Under the pieces are notes generated by a model. It was not told the DNA's origin and made no database searches. It saw nothing but the letters and a program-made list of their open reading frames with translations. From positions 1 to 45,897 of the forward strand of contig JAUVYS010000003.1 of assembly GCA_030602965.1 (NCBI GenBank): a stretch of 45,897 nucleotides of DNA, read 5' to 3'. The DNA comes from Candidatus Bathyarchaeota archaeon (GTDB taxonomy: Archaea; Thermoproteota; Bathyarchaeia; RBG-16-48-13; JAGMEO01). Positions 33,540 through 42,826 of this stretch are shown here, one piece after another; position 1 is the first letter of the stretch, and each line of letters opens with the position of its first letter. The translations under genes were made by a program, and so were the position numbers.

Positions 33540-33965
33540 GTGTCAACAATGACGTTTAAATTAGTTCTCTTAAAAGACAACAAAGTAGTCTGGGAAATGC
33601 CACTTTTCACAAAAGAGTGGATAAAAGAGGATTTAAACGAAGAACTAGAAGAATTAGAAAACGAGTTTGATAGAATATCTAAAATCTTTGATGCTTTATC
33701 TAACAAAAACAGGTTGATGATGATGAAAAGCCTCATAGAAGAGGAAACCACGCTTCACTTCTCTGATTTAATGAGAGACCTAAGAATGAACCCTAAAATT
33801 GTAAGAGAGAGTGCTTTAAAGCTCAGGAACGGTGGTCTCCTAGAACAGCCAGACAGAGGCGAGTACCAGTGCTCAAGAACAGGGCAAGTTTCTTTTTTTA
33901 CACTTCCTCTAGTTTTAAAACGCTTACTCAAAACTTTAGATGAAATTGATGAAGAGATGGTTTAG
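33540..33965 (+). CDS. ArsR-type winged-helix transcription regulator
   Basis: A 141-residue protein. Residues 1-40 form an unusual acidic N-terminal segment (KDNKVVWEMPLFTKEW, then a Glu-rich helix); residues 45-115 hold the winged helix (ISKIFDALSNKNRLMMMKSL and LHFSDLMRDLRMNPKIVRESALKL); the end is a short coiled coil. No Cys metal site is present, so it is unlikely to sense metals as classical ArsR does. GTG start (33540) or ATG (33549). It stands 81 bases ahead of cdc48 in the same direction; a control link with cdc48 is conceivable but unproved. Confidence 0.83.
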   Translation: MSTMTFKLVLLKDNKVVWEMPLFTKEWIKEDLNEELEELENEFDRISKIFDALSNKNRLMMMKSLIEEETTLHFSDLMRDLRMNPKIVRESALKLRNGGLLEQPDRGEYQCSRTGQVSFFTLPLVLKRLLKTLDEIDEEMV

Positions 33966-34049
33966 TTAAAAATACTTATTATTAAAAAGTCTATAAAAGA
34001 CAACGATTTAAAAATTTGTTAATTAATAGAAGAAAATGGTGACAACGTG

Positions 34050-36227
34050 ATGGTTAAAGAAATGCAATTAAAGGTAGCTGAAGCCAAGCAACGTGACATA
34101 GGTAGAGGAAAAGCAAGATTAGATAGTGATGGGATGCAAGCTCTAGGCATAACTACAGGAGACATCATCCAGATAACTGGAAAAAGAGACACTACGGCCG
34201 TTGCGTGGCCAGCTTATCCTGAAGACCAAGGTAAGCAAATCATTCGAATAGATGGCATAATTAGAAGAAACGCTAAAGTTGCTTTAAATGACTATATAAT
34301 TATTAAAGGTGTAGAGGCAAAAGGAGCTCAGACTGTTGTATTGGCACCTATTGACATGCGCCTTAATATTGACCAGGATTTCACAGGTTTTGTGAAGAAT
34401 AGGTTACTCGAGCTCCCATTAGTAGAAGGCGATTCTGTTTTCGTAATGATAATGGGCAGTGCTATTCCATTCTCTGTTGTTCGAATTAGACCTCGCGGAA
34501 TAGTAAAAGTTACACAGTCAACAAACTTTCAGATACTAAGTGAACCAACTCCTGAGAAGAAGGGAATTCCTATAGTCACGTACGAAGATGTTGGAGGTCT
34601 TCATGAAGAAATTCGCAGACTTAGAGAGATGGTAGAGCTTCCACTCCGTCATCCTGAGCTTTTTCAACGGCTTGGCATTGAACCTCCAAAGGGAGTACTT
34701 CTTCAGGGTCCTCCTGGATGTGGCAAAACACTTCTAGCGAAGGCTGTTGCCAATGAATCGGAAGCTAACTTTTATGTAATCAATGGTCCAGAGATTATGA
34801 GCAAATATTATGGCGAGTCAGAAAAGAGGTTACGGCAAGTCTTTCAGAAGGCTCAAGAGAATTCCCCAAGCATCTTATTTATCGATGAATTGGACGCGAT
34901 AGCGCCAAAACGAGAAGAAGTAAGTGGTGAAGTAGAAAGAAGAGTTGTTGCTCAGCTTCTCTCTTTAATGGATGGGCTTGAAGCCAGAGGCGACGTAATA
35001 GTTATCGGTGCAACAAACAGAGTGAATGCTATTGATCCTGCTTTAAGAAGGCCAGGGCGATTTGACCGAGAAATTGAGATTGGTGTTCCCGATAAAAATG
35101 GACGGTATGAAATACTTCAGATTCAAACAAGGGGAATGCCATTATATGAGGATGTTGATCTAATGAAATTAAGAAACGTGACTCATGGATATACAGGTGC
35201 AGATATTGCTGCTCTTGCTCGTGAAGCAGCAATGAAAAGTCTTCGGCGTTATCTTCCTGAAATAAACCTAGAGGATGAGAAAGTCGCACCTCAAATCTTG
35301 GAAAAGATGGAAGTAAAAATGGAAGATTTCTTAGCAGCCTTCAGAGAAATAACCCCAACAGCTATGAGGGAAGTTTACATTGAAGTGCCAACCACACGGT
35401 GGAGCGATATAGGAGGATTAGAAGAGTCAAAACAATTACTCAAAGAGTCGGTGGAATGGCCAATAAATAACCCAAGCATCTTTTCCAGAATGGGAATTAA
35501 ATCTCCAAAAGGCATTCTATTACATGGTCCACCGGGATGTGGAAAAACACTCCTAGCTAGAGCAGTTGCTACAGAAAGCGAAGCAAACTTCATTAGCATA
35601 AAGGGGCCAGAGGTCTTCAGTAAGTGGGTTGGAGAATCAGAAAAAGCAATAAGGGAAATCTTCAGGAAAGGACGTACCGCGGCTCCATCGGTAATCTTCA
35701 TTGATGAGCTTGATTCTATTGTACCTAGAAGAGGAGTTGGTTACGCCGACTCCGGAGTGTCTCAAAGAGTCCTAAGCCAACTTCTAACAGAGCTAGATGG
35801 TTTGGTATCTCTACAGAGTGTTGTTGTTATTGGAGCGACAAATAGACCCGACATAATAGATCCTGCGCTCATGAGACCAGGCCGATTTGACAGAATGATC
35901 TATGTCCCAGCTCCAGAAGACAAGAGCCGCCTTCAAATATTTAAAATATATACAAAAGATATGCCCCTAACCAATGATGTTGATATAGAAGAACTCACCA
36001 AAAGAACTAAAGGATATTCAGGCGCAGACATAGAAGCAATATGCAGAGAAGCTGGAATGAATGCCTTAAGACGGAACATTGAGGAGAAAAAGGTTAAACT
36101 TGAAGACTTCAATAAAGCAATAGAAAATTCTGCTCCAAGCATCACTCCTCAAATGGAAAAGTGGTATCAGAACGTAGCTAAACAATTTAAGAGACAAACG
36201 GTTAAACCTGCAATGCCCGTAGCATAA
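34050..36227 (+). CDS. Cdc48/VAT-type AAA+ ATPase
   Basis: A 725-residue unfoldase with the substrate-binding N domain (1-180), D1 (Walker A GPPGCGKT near 220, Walker B FIDELDAI near 278) and D2 (Walker A GPPGCGKT near 493, Walker B FIDELDSI). Both arginine-finger/sensor regions (ATNRVNAIDPALRRPGRFD and the D2 equivalent) are intact. The C-terminus lacks an obvious HbYX proteasome-docking motif. ATG at 34050, seven bases after GGTGA, preferred to GTG 34047. It leads the operon with the small winged-helix protein and FEN1. Confidence 0.96.
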   Translation: MVKEMQLKVAEAKQRDIGRGKARLDSDGMQALGITTGDIIQITGKRDTTAVAWPAYPEDQGKQIIRIDGIIRRNAKVALNDYIIIKGVEAKGAQTVVLAPIDMRLNIDQDFTGFVKNRLLELPLVEGDSVFVMIMGSAIPFSVVRIRPRGIVKVTQSTNFQILSEPTPEKKGIPIVTYEDVGGLHEEIRRLREMVELPLRHPELFQRLGIEPPKGVLLQGPPGCGKTLLAKAVANESEANFYVINGPEIMSKYYGESEKRLRQVFQKAQENSPSILFIDELDAIAPKREEVSGEVERRVVAQLLSLMDGLEARGDVIVIGATNRVNAIDPALRRPGRFDREIEIGVPDKNGRYEILQIQTRGMPLYEDVDLMKLRNVTHGYTGADIAALAREAAMKSLRRYLPEINLEDEKVAPQILEKMEVKMEDFLAAFREITPTAMREVYIEVPTTRWSDIGGLEESKQLLKESVEWPINNPSIFSRMGIKSPKGILLHGPPGCGKTLLARAVATESEANFISIKGPEVFSKWVGESEKAIREIFRKGRTAAPSVIFIDELDSIVPRRGVGYADSGVSQRVLSQLLTELDGLVSLQSVVVIGATNRPDIIDPALMRPGRFDRMIYVPAPEDKSRLQIFKIYTKDMPLTNDVDIEELTKRTKGYSGADIEAICREAGMNALRRNIEEKKVKLEDFNKAIENSAPSITPQMEKWYQNVAKQFKRQTVKPAMPVA

Positions 36228-36238
36228 GAAACCAAGAG

Positions 36239-36484
36239 ATGAAAAATATTTTGCAACAAAACTGGGAAATCATTCCACTGCACACTTATATTGTTGAACT
36301 GCTTGAAAAGAACAAAGGCACATACACTGACGACGAACTTTTCAAAGTTTTAAAAGAAAAAAACAACGACCTTAGCATGAGAACCTTCAACAAAACACTG
36401 ATGAATCTAGAAGTAAGTGGCTTAGTACGAGTTACCTACTTAACGAAAAAAAAACGCAACATCGAACTGATAGCAAATACGTGA
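36239..36484 (+). CDS. Small winged-helix protein between cdc48 and fen1
   Basis: An 81-residue protein predicted as a winged helix: TYIVELLEKNKGTYTDDELFK, a recognition-type helix SMRTFNKTLMNLEVSGLV and a basic wing LTKKKRN. It starts 11 bases after cdc48 and its end reaches the FEN1 start region, so all three are one transcript. No precise family name can be given; a DNA-binding helper of FEN1 or a small regulator are both possible. Confidence 0.8.
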   Translation: MKNILQQNWEIIPLHTYIVELLEKNKGTYTDDELFKVLKEKNNDLSMRTFNKTLMNLEVSGLVRVTYLTKKKRNIELIANT

Positions 36485-36495
36485 AGGCGCATGCC

Positions 36496-37530
36496 TTGGG
36501 AGCGCAATTAAGCGATCTTGCACAACATAAGAAAATAGAATTAACCAACATCTCAGGAAAAGCTATAGCTATAGATGCATATAACACTCTATACCAATTT
36601 TTATCAAGAATAAGAGGAGTGAATGGCACTCCTCTTAAAGACAGAAGTGGAAGAATTACAAGCCATCTAAGCGGACTCCTGTATCGTACATCTAATTTTG
36701 TTGAAGCAGGTATCAAGCCAGCATTCATCTTTGACGGAATTCCCCCAATCCTTAAAGAGATGGAAATTAAACGAAGAAAACATGCCAAAAAAGTTGCTTT
36801 AGAAAAATACAAAAAGGCATTGAAAGAAGGAAAAAAAGAAGACGCTCAGAAATATGCACAAGCAATGTCTCAACTGGAAAAATATATGGTTGAAGGAGCA
36901 AAACACCTCCTCACCTTGATGAGCATACCGTGGATTCAAGCACCATCAGAAGGAGAAGCTCAAGCTGCCCACATGACGATTAAAAACGATGTATGGGCAA
37001 CCGCAAGCCAAGACTATGATGCCCTACTCTTTGGCGCCCCAAAACTTATTCGAAATCTGAGCATAACTGGAAGACGAAAACTACCCAGAAAGAAAGTGTA
37101 TGTTGAAGTAAGACCTGAATTGATAGAGCTTGATCAAGTTCTAACCAAGTTAGACATAACACGGCAACAACTCATAGCAATCGCCATATTAATTGGAACC
37201 GACTTCAATCCAGATGGAATAAAAGGCATCGGACCAAAAAAAGCACTACAACTAGTAAAAAAACATGGCAACCTCCAAAATATTATTGCAAATCTTGAAC
37301 AAGTGAAATTTCAAACCGATCCAAAGATGATAGAACAAATCTTTTTGAAACCTAAGGTAACAAATGATTATAAATTAAATTGGAAAAAACCTGACATCGA
37401 TGGTGTTTTGGACTTTTTATGTAATGAACATGATTTTTCAAGAAACAGAGTTCAAAAAACACTTGAAAAGATGACTATAGGATACACAGAAGTAGAGAAA
37501 AAAACTACACTTGAAAAATGGTTTACTTGA
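36496..37530 (+). CDS. fen: Flap endonuclease FEN1
   Basis: A 344-residue structure-specific 5' nuclease for Okazaki-fragment maturation and repair. From the TTG start (36496) the protein begins Met-Gly and the metal-binding residues fall at Asp27 (AIDAYN) and Asp80 (FIFDG), the standard archaeal numbering; this decides against the earlier GTG at 36481. PSEGEAQAAHM, ASQDYDALLFG and GTDFNPDGIKGIGPKKAL follow. The C-terminus TTLEKWFT is a PCNA-interacting (PIP) box. Confidence 0.96.
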   Translation: MGAQLSDLAQHKKIELTNISGKAIAIDAYNTLYQFLSRIRGVNGTPLKDRSGRITSHLSGLLYRTSNFVEAGIKPAFIFDGIPPILKEMEIKRRKHAKKVALEKYKKALKEGKKEDAQKYAQAMSQLEKYMVEGAKHLLTLMSIPWIQAPSEGEAQAAHMTIKNDVWATASQDYDALLFGAPKLIRNLSITGRRKLPRKKVYVEVRPELIELDQVLTKLDITRQQLIAIAILIGTDFNPDGIKGIGPKKALQLVKKHGNLQNIIANLEQVKFQTDPKMIEQIFLKPKVTNDYKLNWKKPDIDGVLDFLCNEHDFSRNRVQKTLEKMTIGYTEVEKKTTLEKWFT

Positions 37531-37547
37531 CTCATTAAATTCACAGT

Positions 37548-38237
37548 CTATTTAAAACCATGTTCTCCATGCAAAGGCACAAATGCAACAGAACCCAAGT
37601 TATATTCAAAAATCTTTCCATCTAAGTTCTTTTCAAATTTTAATAAACTTTGGAAAAGATGTAAACCCCCTACTGGAATCAATAGTATACCTCCTTGCTC
37701 AAGTTGATCAAGTAAAGGAGGAGGTGCACTTGGCGCTGCTGCTGTCACGTAAATCCTATCAAATGGAGCTTCAGATGAAAGACCCAAACCTCCATCACCA
37801 TGTAAAACAGTGATTCTACCTCCATATTCAGCCTTCTCAATGTTTTTTCGAGCAAGTTCTACAAGTTCCGGAATTATGTCAATACTGTAAACGTGTCCCC
37901 ACCGACTCTTTTTAACATTCAACGGAGCAACGATCTCCGCAACTGTACAAGCATGATATCCACAACCAGCTCCAATCTCTAACACTTTCTGCCCAACCTT
38001 AAATTTACACTGCTCATTCATTATGCTCACCATATGGATTGCAGATATCGTTTGGTTATAACCAATTGGTAAAGGCCGGTCAACATATGAATAGTCCTTG
38101 ATGTCTTCTGGTATGAATTGTTCTCTAGGAACTTGTCTCATCGCTCTGATAACATCTGAAGATTGTAGAATACCTTCATTGATCAATCGAGAAATAACTC
38201 TTTTTTTCTGTTCCTTTACACCAGTCTTGAACGACAA
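37548..38237 (-). CDS. pcm: Protein-L-isoaspartate O-methyltransferase
   Basis: A 229-residue SAM methyltransferase repairing isoaspartyl damage. It has VPREQFIPEDIKDYSYVDRPLPIG (split in the family as substrate loop), the SAM motif VLEIGAGCGYHACTVAEI, and LHGDGGLGLSSEAPFDRIYVTAA. The TTG start (38235-38237) is used. It converges on fen1 with 17 bases between stops. Confidence 0.95.
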   Translation of the reverse strand: MSFKTGVKEQKKRVISRLINEGILQSSDVIRAMRQVPREQFIPEDIKDYSYVDRPLPIGYNQTISAIHMVSIMNEQCKFKVGQKVLEIGAGCGYHACTVAEIVAPLNVKKSRWGHVYSIDIIPELVELARKNIEKAEYGGRITVLHGDGGLGLSSEAPFDRIYVTAAAPSAPPPLLDQLEQGGILLIPVGGLHLFQSLLKFEKNLDGKIFEYNLGSVAFVPLHGEHGFK

Positions 38238-38364
38238 TTTTAATCATTAAGTTATGATTTTGAACCTTTTAAAGTAAAAAAAACCTGACTTCAAATCCAA
38301 AATAAATTAAATTTATTTAAAGAACAATGGACATAAACTCGCAAGATCAGATAATCCTTTCAGA

Positions 38365-38631
38365 TCATATTCTTCTTACCATAAGGACGTCTATTTCACT
38401 CACTCCCTTCACTTTTTTAATAGCCTCTTCAATTTGATCCATCATACCACCCTCTTCGGGCATAATAACAAAGGCAACAACAGCGACGACGCCAAAAGCT
38501 ATTGGCTCCTCCTCAAACTTATGAATAGAGACTTTATCTGGAAGGGAATCTTGAATGGTTTTCTTTAATTTGTTCAAATCAACTTTAACGCTTTTGGGAA
38601 AAATTTTGAAAACACCAACAACTTGCTTCAT
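38365..38631 (-). CDS. ef1b: Elongation factor 1-beta (aEF-1beta)
   Basis: An 88-residue nucleotide exchange factor for aEF-1alpha. From the ATG at 38629-38631, MKQVVGVFKIFPKSVKVDLNK lines up without gaps with known archaeal N-termini; HKFEEEPIAFGVVAVVAFV and the C-terminal GVSEIDVLMVRRI confirm it. An ATG five codons earlier overlaps the zinc-ribbon stop (ATGA) and is the alternative. SD GTGAT precedes the chosen start. Confidence 0.94.
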   Translation of the reverse strand: MKQVVGVFKIFPKSVKVDLNKLKKTIQDSLPDKVSIHKFEEEPIAFGVVAVVAFVIMPEEGGMMDQIEEAIKKVKGVSEIDVLMVRRI

Positions 38632-38642
38632 AATAATCACTC

Positions 38643-38828
38643 TCATGGTCCCGTGAAACCGCATTTAGGACATTTATAAGTTCTTCCGAAAAGACGGCAT
38701 CTTTCGCAACGCCACATCAAAATTTCGCCGCAAGAAGGACAGGAGAACTTTACTGCTTTCTCGTCTACAACTATGTTATGTCCACATGAGATGCATATGG
38801 GCATCTTAACAGTTGTCTTCTTGCTCAT
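38643..38828 (-). CDS. Small zinc-ribbon protein (RNA-binding type)
   Basis: A 61-residue protein with four CxxC knuckles: CISCG, CPSCGE, CERCR and CPKCGF, thus two zinc sites. It resembles the small archaeal zinc-finger proteins commonly encoded next to aEF-1beta and thought to bind RNA. The ATG at 38826-38828 is chosen; the frame is open for 12 more codons upstream. Translationally linked to ef1b. Confidence 0.9.
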   Translation of the reverse strand: MSKKTTVKMPICISCGHNIVVDEKAVKFSCPSCGEILMWRCERCRLFGRTYKCPKCGFTGP

Positions 38829-38901
38829 ATCATGTCTCATCCAAACGTTTTGACAAATAAACAATATATTGCCTATTTATGCCTTCCCATGTATAAAATG
38901 T

Positions 38902-40089
38902 CTATAACAGCGATTTTATTATTTGCCACATAATTCTCAGTGAAGAAGGGTGTAATAATAATCGGAATAAAACTTTACTTTGAAAGTCAATGTGCCCATG
39001 TTCTTCGATTTCCTCATGCAAATTGTAATCAATTATTGTTTTGAAAATTTCATCCACTGCTTTATCTGTAAGTTTGTCCATTACCTTACGGGCTAAGAGC
39101 ATTATTTCGAGCTCTCTTCCCATACTATTTTTCCATCGTCTCTCATAGACTTGTAAAAAACGAGCTGAACTATCATCATTGTTGACAGCTTCAGCTGCGG
39201 TTTCACCACAAAACTGTGCACATATACCACCAAAGATTACTCCTCCACCAGTTGTTGGTTTAATTTGTCCAGCCGCATCTCCGACAACAAGAAATCCATT
39301 ACCATACGTTTTTTTGGACGGTGCTCCTACGTAAACAAGCCCTCCTCGTTTTGCGGTAATATTGAACTTACCAAACTGGTTCTGAGCAAAATGGTAAAGT
39401 CTTTGATGAACATTGATTCCTCTTCCAGCTAAACCAATTCTAGCAGAAGATTCTCCTGTTGGAATTATCCAAGCAAAGAATCCTGGAGCAGTTTTTTCTC
39501 CAAGAAAGATTTCAACGCTGTTTGCATTTGCTTTTACTCTGCTTACTTCAAACTGCATCGCAGATAGGAAACTTTCTCTTTTTGGTGCATTGAATTTATA
39601 CATGTGAAGTAATTTACAACTACTTCCTTCTGCATCGATCACTACTTTTGCAAGGATTTTCTCGCCGTCCTTTCCAGTAACACCTATAACATGTTTATCT
39701 TTGAAGATGAGAGATCTTGCTTGGAAACCAAGCTTTAAATTTACACCTGCCTTTGAAGCTTGTTCAGTAAGATAATTATCAAAGGCTTTTCTATCAACTA
39801 CATAAGCCTGTTTACCTTTGCCTCTTACCTTAAAAGCTAAACCACTGGGAGAATGGAAAGTCGCGTCAGAGACCTCGTTCTGGATAAATACTTTATCAGG
39901 ACGTACACCTATCTGCTTTAACCCTTCAATACTTAAAAGACCCGCACAGTGAGTGGGAAATCCAATTACATCGTGTTCTTCGATAACAATAACACTTACT
40001 CCTTTGGACACTGCAGTTCTACCTGATATTAGTCCTGCAGGTCCACCTCCAATGATTAATATGTCACTAGTTTTTTTTGGAATTGGCAA
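38902..40089 (-). CDS. Geranylgeranyl reductase family flavoprotein
   Basis: A 395-residue FAD enzyme that saturates the isoprenoid chains of archaeal lipids. The dinucleotide fold IIGGGPAGLISGRTA is followed by the substrate-cysteine region FPTHCAGLLS, and VVGDAAGQIKPTTGGGVIFGG marks the second FAD motif. TTG start (40087-40089). It is divergent from pth2 across only 39 bases, and its TATA box likely overlaps that of pth2. Confidence 0.93.
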   Translation of the reverse strand: MPIPKKTSDILIIGGGPAGLISGRTAVSKGVSVIVIEEHDVIGFPTHCAGLLSIEGLKQIGVRPDKVFIQNEVSDATFHSPSGLAFKVRGKGKQAYVVDRKAFDNYLTEQASKAGVNLKLGFQARSLIFKDKHVIGVTGKDGEKILAKVVIDAEGSSCKLLHMYKFNAPKRESFLSAMQFEVSRVKANANSVEIFLGEKTAPGFFAWIIPTGESSARIGLAGRGINVHQRLYHFAQNQFGKFNITAKRGGLVYVGAPSKKTYGNGFLVVGDAAGQIKPTTGGGVIFGGICAQFCGETAAEAVNNDDSSARFLQVYERRWKNSMGRELEIMLLARKVMDKLTDKAVDEIFKTIIDYNLHEEIEEHGHIDFQSKVLFRLLLHPSSLRIMWQIIKSLL

Positions 40090-40100
40090 GCCTTAACAAC

Positions 40101-40116
40101 CTTTATAGTATAATAT
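40101..40116. promoter_or_regulatory. Compact bidirectional TATA region between GGR and pth2
   Basis: CTTTATAGTATAATAT fills the middle of the 39-base gap. TATA-type boxes on the two strands fall about 26 bases from each start codon (40129 plus, 40089 minus), so both mRNAs are probably leaderless. Confidence 0.55.
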
Positions 40117-40128
40117 CCAACTTGAATT

Positions 40129-40500
40129 GTGAGACTTTTGTCATCTTTTAAGTATAAACAGGTTATAGTGATTCGTAACGATCTTAAAATGAGTTCGGGT
40201 AAGATCGCTGTTCAAGCTGCTCACGCTGCTGTTACTGGGTCTGAATTGGCTAAAAAAAACCATTCAAACTGGTGGAAAGAATGGTTTGACGAAGGGCAAC
40301 GAAAAATTGTGGTTAAAGTAGATTCAGAAAATAAGCTTTTAAAAGTAGAAGAAGCAGCAAAAACAGCTTGCCTCCCAGCAGCTTTAATTCAAGACAAAGG
40401 CTTAACCGAGGTTCCCCCTAGAACAATAACTTCTTTGGTTATAGGTCCAGCACCTAGTCAGTTCATAGATAAGATCACACGGAAATTCTCACTTTTATGA
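40129..40500 (+). CDS. pth: Peptidyl-tRNA hydrolase 2
   Basis: A 123-residue Pth2 releasing peptides from stalled peptidyl-tRNA. VIRNDLKMSSGKIAVQAAHAAV, KIVVKVDSENKL and the C-terminal TSLVIGPAPSQFID are typical. GTG at 40129 fits a leaderless transcript; TTG at 40138 is the alternative. It is ten bases upstream of truD, a frequent archaeal pair. Confidence 0.95.
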   Translation: MRLLSSFKYKQVIVIRNDLKMSSGKIAVQAAHAAVTGSELAKKNHSNWWKEWFDEGQRKIVVKVDSENKLLKVEEAAKTACLPAALIQDKGLTEVPPRTITSLVIGPAPSQFIDKITRKFSLL

Positions 40501-40510
40501 GGCTCACGAC

Positions 40511-41866
40511 ATGCTGGTTCCAGAATACGACAGACACATCGGAATTGAAGTCTATGGCACCAATATCAAGGGAATAAGTGGGAGAATAAAACAGATTGCA
40601 GAAGACTTCATCGTTGAGGAGATATTAAAAGACGGATCAATTGCTAGTGTCACTCCAAAGAAAAGAAAAGAAAAAATCGTTGGCGAAGGAGAAAATTTAG
40701 TATGCTATCTTGTAAAGAAGAACTGGAACACTTTTGTTGCCATAAAAGAAGTAGCCACTAAATTAAAAGTGGGTGCAAAAAGAATTCGATATGTGGGAAT
40801 AAAGGACTCTAAAGCTTTAACATCACAACACATAAGTATATGGAATATTGCTCCCAAGGAAATAAGGCGAGTTCAAATAAAAGACATAGTGCTATGGCCT
40901 TTTAGATTTTCTTCCAAGCCAATAAGGCATGATAATCTATTTGGAAACCAATTTCAAATAAAAATTAGACAAATAGATGATGAACCTAACGTTGTAATAG
41001 ATAAAGTTAATTTGATTCTAGGGAAAATCAATACTCTTGGCGGATTTCCAAATTTTTTTGGGCACCAAAGATTCAGCACAATAAATCACGTGATAGGAAA
41101 AAAAATTGTTCAAAGACGTTACGATGAAGCTGTTTTAACTTTCTTATCGGAACCACGGTTAGTAGAAACAGAGGAGGCTAAAGAAGCACGCGCTAAATTG
41201 AAAGAAACTTTAGATTATAAACAAGCTTTGAAGATCTTTCCAAAATATCTGAAATTTGAAATTGCCATGCTTAACTACCTCGTTAAACATCCTAAGGACA
41301 CTGTGAATGTATTTCGTGTTATACCAAAAAAACTTGGACGACTCTTCATCCAAGCTTACCAATCATATCTGTTTAATCGGTTACTAAGTCATAAACTCAG
41401 CAATAGTAAGACTCTAAAAGAAGCGAGAATTGGAGATTCTGTTGTTTATTTGAATTCTCAAGGGTTACCATCAAACGATGTAAAACATGTTACCCAAACA
41501 AATAAGGCAAAAATTGAAGAAGAACTCCTGACTTGTAAAGCTTGTTTAGCTTTACCAATATTTGGTTACAAGAGCAGAATTTCTGATGGTATAATTGAAG
41601 ACATAGGATGCATAAGTCTAACTGAAGAAAATATTGATTTTAAAAATTTTTACATTCCAGATCTGAAGGAGTTTAGTTCACGAGGAACAATTAGACCTGT
41701 AGTTACCTCAATGAAAAATTTTGAACTTTCCGAAATAATTGAGGATGATCTAAATCCAGATAAGAACGCTGTAAAGCTCAGTTTCTCTTTAAGAAGAGGA
41801 GAATACGCAACAATAGTACTCAGAGAGCTTATGAAGCCCAATGAACCTATACCTGCCGGTTTCTAA
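40511..41866 (+). CDS. truD: tRNA pseudouridine synthase TruD (Pus7 type)
   Basis: A 451-residue enzyme making pseudouridine 13. EDFIVEEIL, then RYVGIKDSKALTSQ carrying the catalytic Asp near residue 99, NFFGHQRF (GNFFGxQRF motif) and the TRUD insert domain, with RRGEYATIVLREL at the C-terminus. ATG start at 40511. Cotranscribed with pth2. Confidence 0.95.
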   Translation: MLVPEYDRHIGIEVYGTNIKGISGRIKQIAEDFIVEEILKDGSIASVTPKKRKEKIVGEGENLVCYLVKKNWNTFVAIKEVATKLKVGAKRIRYVGIKDSKALTSQHISIWNIAPKEIRRVQIKDIVLWPFRFSSKPIRHDNLFGNQFQIKIRQIDDEPNVVIDKVNLILGKINTLGGFPNFFGHQRFSTINHVIGKKIVQRRYDEAVLTFLSEPRLVETEEAKEARAKLKETLDYKQALKIFPKYLKFEIAMLNYLVKHPKDTVNVFRVIPKKLGRLFIQAYQSYLFNRLLSHKLSNSKTLKEARIGDSVVYLNSQGLPSNDVKHVTQTNKAKIEEELLTCKACLALPIFGYKSRISDGIIEDIGCISLTEENIDFKNFYIPDLKEFSSRGTIRPVVTSMKNFELSEIIEDDLNPDKNAVKLSFSLRRGEYATIVLRELMKPNEPIPAGF

Positions 41867-41934
41867 TTTTTAGATTTAAACAAGAAATTATAGTAAACTA
41901 GAAAATTGTTTCATGTCTAGCTTATGCGTTGACT

Positions 41935-42735
41935 TTACATTAAAGCTTCTTTCAAAGCGTTACCGCAATCACAGCTTCTGTCTTCGGGTATTTTTAGAAT
42001 TGTGTTGATTATTAATCTCTTGAAATTTTCAATGTTTTTTTTCATAGTTTTTACAACTTCTTCTGCTGACACTGGCTTTTCAGCCCAAACATCATAGTCA
42101 GTTACCATAGCCACAGTGACGTAGCAGATCTCTACTTCTCTGGCTAAAACACATTCAGGGTAAAGTGTCATACCTATGATGTCTGCTCCCCAAGAACGGA
42201 AGAGTCTTGATTCCGCTCTAGTAGAAAATCTTGGTCCTTGGATACATACATATGTTCCTTTGTCGTGATGGTGTAATCCTAATGTCTTTGCAGACTCTGT
42301 GAAAATCGTCCTTAATTCAGGGCAGAAGGGGTCAGCGGAGGAGATATGGCAGATTTGTCCTCCTTCATAGAATGTGTCTTTCCTGTCTTTGGTTCTATCT
42401 ATAAACTGGTCAATGATGACAAAGTCAGATGGTTTATACTCTTCCTTTAAACTTCCTACAGCCGATGCCGATATTAACCGGTGAACACCTAACTCTTTCA
42501 TTGCCCAGATGTTTGCACGAAAGTTAATTTTATGTGGTGGAATGTGATGTTTCCTTCCGTGACGTGGAATGAAAGCTATTTTTTTCCCCTTGTAAAACCC
42601 AATCATAGGACTATCCGAGGGAGGCCCATATGGGGTAAAGACCTTGACTTCTTTAACATCTTCAATAATAGCTGGGTCATATACCCCTGTCCCACCGATT
42701 ATTCCCAATTCAACGTCTCTTACTGAAAACTTCAT
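41935..42735 (-). CDS. mtnP: S-methyl-5'-thioadenosine phosphorylase
   Basis: A 266-residue trimeric phosphorylase that salvages MTA to adenine and methylthioribose-1-phosphate. GIIGGTGVYDP, PRHGRKHHIPPHKINFRANI, YVCIQGPRFSTRAES, and MTLYPECVLARE with VTDYDVW follow. Archaeal members may also accept guanosine or inosine; substrate range is not readable. ATG (42735) is preferred to a GTG three codons upstream. Two Cys near the end (CDCG) may form the stabilising disulfide known in hyperthermophilic homologs. Confidence 0.94.
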   Translation of the reverse strand: MKFSVRDVELGIIGGTGVYDPAIIEDVKEVKVFTPYGPPSDSPMIGFYKGKKIAFIPRHGRKHHIPPHKINFRANIWAMKELGVHRLISASAVGSLKEEYKPSDFVIIDQFIDRTKDRKDTFYEGGQICHISSADPFCPELRTIFTESAKTLGLHHHDKGTYVCIQGPRFSTRAESRLFRSWGADIIGMTLYPECVLAREVEICYVTVAMVTDYDVWAEKPVSAEEVVKTMKKNIENFKRLIINTILKIPEDRSCDCGNALKEALM

Positions 42736-42826
42736 TAACTCCACATTTCATTTAGACAGTTTAAAACGCATAAACCTTTTTCTATTCATCCGGCTCTTCA
42801 GCATTTAGAAAACACGCATTATAGAT

